From NCBI GenBank assembly GCA_046712825.1, contig JBKKCR010000220.1, positions 1-23,955 on the forward strand: 23,955 bases of DNA, given 5' to 3'. Positions 21,428 to 23,955 of the stretch are shown piece by piece (position 1 is the first letter of the stretch; the number at the start of each line of letters is the position of its first letter). Source of the DNA: DATFGK01 sp046712825. Lineage in GTDB: Bacteria; Actinomycetota; AC-67. The translations under genes and the position numbers were made by a program. The notes under the pieces are model-generated. The model was not told the origin of the DNA and searched no databases. It saw only the letters and a list, made by a program, of their open reading frames with translations.

Positions 21428-23877
21428 GCCGGCCGCAACGCGACGAGCTGCCCGATGTTCCAGCCCTTGACCGGGGCGGTCGCAACCTTCGCCCCGCTCG
21501 GCCCGGCCGACGGTTGCAGAGCGTCCGCGCCTTCCGAGGTGATGAAGTAGGCGCCGGCGTTCGACGCAACGTCCCAGCGCTCTGTCATATCGGACGGAGG
21601 CGCGATCGTTGTGTTGTCCGCCATCCCGAAGAAACCGACCAGCATGTCGCCGTTCTGGGTGGTCGTGACCGACGGAGCCGTGATCGTTGCGTTGCGGAGG
21701 AAGTTCGATACCGCACCGCTGTGCGCGTCGATCGGGTTCGCCGTGTTGACGCCTGAGTACGCAGCGATGCCCCCGGTCGCGGCCTGGTTTGAGTTGAACG
21801 TCCAGGTGTAGTTGGCCGGCTCGGATGCGGCGACCTTGAAGTAGACAGCCTGGCGCATGATGAACTCGGAGGTTGCGTCCAGTCGCACGAGCGTCCATCC
21901 GGAGGGCGCCGCGATCGTCGTGTTCCCGCGCACCGAGATCCCGGCAACCATGACGTCACCGGGCGCCAACCCGCCGGGCGTCGGGATGGTGAGCGAGGTT
22001 GCCGTCGCGTTCGCTGCGCTCGACGCCGAGCGGAGCGCGATGCCCGCCTGCGCCCCGGAGATGGTGATCGAGATGGTCGCCGCCGGCGAGGTGAGGCTGC
22101 CGTCGTTGACCGTGAACGCGAACGTGTCGGGTCCCGTGTAGCCGTTCGTCGGCGTGTAGGTCACCGTCGCGCGGTCCGTGTTGGGGTTGCCGTTCGTGCA
22201 ATTCTGTCCGGTGAGCGCGCCGAGCGTGCCGTGGCCCGGCTGCTGGGTGATCGCGAACGTCAAGGAGCAGGTCTCTGGGTCGCTTCCGTTGAGCGTCACG
22301 AGCACCGACGTGTTCGTGGTCGTGCTGGTCGAGGAGGCGACGGCCGTCGGGACGTCGTTCACGCCGTTGATCGTGAGAGAGATGGTCGCCGCCGACGATG
22401 CGGACGTTCCGTCGTGCACGGTGAACGTGAAGGAGTCGGAGCCCGCGTAGTTCGCCGCCGGGGTGTAGGTCACCGACGCCCTGTCGGTGTTCGGCGCGCC
22501 GGCCGTGCAGGTCTGGTTGGTGATCGCCCCGAGCGAACCGTGCGCCGGCGCCGTCGCAACCGAGAAGATGAGCTCGCACGTGTCCGCGTCGTTTCCGTTC
22601 AACGTGATCGAAACCGGCGAGTCCTCTGTCGTCGCAGCCGTCCCCGCGACGGCGTTCGGCGACGCGCCCGGCGTCCCCCCACCGATCCGGTTCCACCAAT
22701 AGCTGGTCCCGTCGGACGCGAGAACGACCAGGCCGCTCGCCGCGTCGGTGTTCTGCTTCGTCGAGGTCGCGTCGTTGATCGTCTCGTTGTTCGGGCCCTG
22801 GATGAACGGCGTCGGGCTCGCGCCGAAGGCGATCGCGTCGACCCCGGTCACCTTGTAGAAGATGCCCGTGGCGGCCGCGCCCTCGCCCTTGGTCATGAAG
22901 ATGTAGATCTTTCGCTGCGCAGGGTCGACGTTCAGCAGAGCGATGGGCCGCGTGTTGTCCTCGGCGAACGTTGCAACGTTGTGGGTGGCCCACACGCCGC
23001 TCGGCGAGCGCACGAGAAGCTTCACGAGGACCTGCGTACCCTGCTTCACCTCGGTCTTGACGGCCGCGTAGATCCGCCCTTCGAACGTCTTGATGTTGAT
23101 GTGATCCTCACCCTGGTTCGATCCGAGCAGCGCGGTCTCGGACGTCCAGGCCGAGTCGGCAGCACCGTCCCGATGGACGGCGAAGAACTGCCCGTCCAGC
23201 GACTGGTTCGAGAACATGACCCCGACTGCCGGACCGGTGTTATCGGTGAAGGAGACGATCGTCGAGATGTCGTCGGCCAGTACACCGCTCGCTTGGGATA
23301 CCGGGATGACGAAGGGGGCTCCCCACGACGTGTCCGACCCCTGCGAGCGCGCGACATAGATGTTGCCCGATTGCTCGAAGGTGATCCACAGCGTTCCGAG
23401 GGAGTCGCGAGCGATCGTGAGCGTCTCGGGGTTGGTTATCCCGAAGTTCACCGGGAAGCCCGCGTCGAGGGTGTAGGTCGTGCCGGTGAAAGAGAAACGG
23501 CGGAGGAGGTTGCTCGCACCCGCCGACCGTGACGTGATGTAAAGCTTCGAGCCGGTCCAGAGCACGTCCTCTTTGGTCGCCGCGCGCCCGTCCACCACGA
23601 CACCGGTGTTCGCCCAGCCGCCGTCGTCCAGGCGCCAGATCGTGTGGGCGCCGTTGTTCGTGGGGCTCAGCATGACGGCCCACCACTTGCCGGCGTTGAA
23701 CCACAGCTTCGACTCGGGCTTCTGTCCGGTTATGGCGCCGCCGCTGCTCTCGGCGTTGAAACCGGCGTAGGAATGCGCCTTGAAGCCAACCTGGGTCGCC
23801 GCGTTCGCCGCCGGGCCGAAGCCCAACAAAGCGACCGCGACGACCATGAGCGCGGAAACCCTGGCACGCAAAGTCAT
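21424..23877 (-). CDS. Secreted surface protein B: propeller-like domain, two Ig-like repeats, C-terminal beta domain
   Basis: The protein has 817 residues from the ATG at 23877; an in-frame start at 23937 would put the promoter element inside the gene and spoil the signal peptide. Residues 1-26 are a signal peptide with an ANA/A cleavage site. The mature N-terminus ATQVGFKAHS-AGFNAESSGGAITG is nearly identical to surface protein A. Residues 27-400 are the propeller-like domain. Residues 407-505 and 508-607 are Ig/cadherin-like repeats, each with a cysteine pair (C434/C457, C537/C560). Residues 610-817 form the C-terminal domain ending in GWNIGQLVALR. No wall-anchor motif is present. The predicted transcription start is about four bases before the ATG, so the mRNA may be nearly leaderless. 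Function is unknown; a secreted binding or adhesion protein is likely. Confidence 0.86.
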   Translation of the reverse strand: MTLRARVSALMVVAVALLGFGPAANAATQVGFKAHSYAGFNAESSGGAITGQKPESKLWFNAGKWWAVMLSPTNNGAHTIWRLDDGGWANTGVVVDGRAATKEDVLWTGSKLYITSRSAGASNLLRRFSFTGTTYTLDAGFPVNFGITNPETLTIARDSLGTLWITFEQSGNIYVARSQGSDTSWGAPFVIPVSQASGVLADDISTIVSFTDNTGPAVGVMFSNQSLDGQFFAVHRDGAADSAWTSETALLGSNQGEDHINIKTFEGRIYAAVKTEVKQGTQVLVKLLVRSPSGVWATHNVATFAEDNTRPIALLNVDPAQRKIYIFMTKGEGAAATGIFYKVTGVDAIAFGASPTPFIQGPNNETINDATSTKQNTDAASGLVVLASDGTSYWWNRIGGGTPGASPNAVAGTAATTEDSPVSITLNGNDADTCELIFSVATAPAHGSLGAITNQTCTAGAPNTDRASVTYTPAANYAGSDSFTFTVHDGTSASSAATISLTINGVNDVPTAVASSTSTTTNTSVLVTLNGSDPETCSLTFAITQQPGHGTLGALTGQNCTNGNPNTDRATVTYTPTNGYTGPDTFAFTVNDGSLTSPAATISITISGAQAGIALRSASSAANATATSLTIPTPGGLAPGDVMVAGISVRGNTTIAAPSGWTLVRLDATSEFIMRQAVYFKVAASEPANYTWTFNSNQAATGGIAAYSGVNTANPIDAHSGAVSNFLRNATITAPSVTTTQNGDMLVGFFGMADNTTIAPPSDMTERWDVASNAGAYFITSEGADALQPSAGPSGAKVATAPVKGWNIGQLVALRPA
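22057..22659 (-). repeat. Two Ig/cadherin-like repeats in surface protein B
   Basis: Units at about 22363-22659 and 22057-22356 encode parallel strings: TLNGNDADTCELIF against TLNGSDPETCSLTF, APAHGSLGAIT against QPGHGTLGALT, and NTDRASVTYTPAANYAGSDSFTFTV against NTDRATVTYTPTNGYTGPDTFAFTV. Surface protein A has a single unit, so copy number has changed since the duplication. Confidence 0.8.
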
Positions 23878-23887
23878 CGTTGAGGCC

Positions 23888-23948
23888 AGCCTAGTGGCGG
23901 CGCGACCCGCGAGAATCGCTCCTGCAGGTGAAACCACCTACGCCTTTT
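23888..23948 (-). promoter_or_regulatory. Candidate activator-type promoter of surface protein B
   Basis: On the minus strand AAAAG leads into GCGTAG (23943-23938), then five bases, TTCACCTGCAGGA (23932-23920), 26 bases, and TAGGCT (23893-23888). The words and spacings equal those before surface protein A. The hexamer lies ten bases before the ATG at 23877. Confidence 0.55.
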
Positions 23949-23955
23949 GTTGGAC

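Overview
The window is high-GC DNA that looks like a monoderm actinobacterium, probably an uncultured Actinomycetota lineage. The basis is: GTG starts and candidate leaderless starts (a -10 hexamer a few bases before the start codon), an LPXTG sortase-anchored surface protein, a Wzy-type polymerase/ligase with a Wzz-like partner, and a thrS gene fused by overlap to a mycobacterial-type HIT/Ap4A phosphorylase gene. No phage, IS element, CRISPR array or plasmid gene was seen. The class cannot be settled from the sequence alone.

Layout. Positions 1-11269 are an exopolysaccharide/cell-surface locus. It holds a nucleotidyltransferase running off the left edge, a large secreted propeller/Ig-like protein (surface protein A), a secreted protein of an unrecognised family, a GT2 and a GT4 glycosyltransferase on the plus strand, a lipoprotein of the same unrecognised family, a NodB-type polysaccharide deacetylase, a Wzz-like protein with a degenerate tyrosine-kinase-like domain, and an O-antigen ligase/polymerase-like membrane protein. 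The likely division of labour is sugar transfer (GT2, GT4), polymerisation or ligation (Wzy-like), length or export control (Wzz-like) and deacetylation (NodB).

Positions 11270-15301 are a housekeeping block read leftward: tRNA-Val(CAC), a secreted gluzincin-like metallopeptidase, threonyl-tRNA synthetase, and a HIT-family Ap4A phosphorylase. The last three genes have overlapping stop and start codons. An intrinsic terminator then separates them from the polysaccharide genes.

Positions 15347-20754 are a signalling block: a soluble histidine kinase, an LPXTG protein with four repeats, an HD-GYP-like protein and a NarL-type response regulator, all leftward, then a CheY-like regulator rightward.

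Positions 20755-23955 hold a possible small zinc-ribbon ORF, a small basic stress/plasmid-stabilisation-like protein, and surface protein B, a paralogue of A with two Ig-like repeats instead of one.

The most interesting signal is a shared bipartite element upstream of the two paralogous surface proteins, which lie about 21 kb apart. GCGTAG, five bases, then TTCACCTGCAGGA sits exactly 26 bases before a TANNNT hexamer in both copies. This suggests one undescribed regulator controls both genes. Also notable are the uncharacterised secreted family found twice around the glycosyltransferase pair, and the Wzz/pseudo-kinase fusion.
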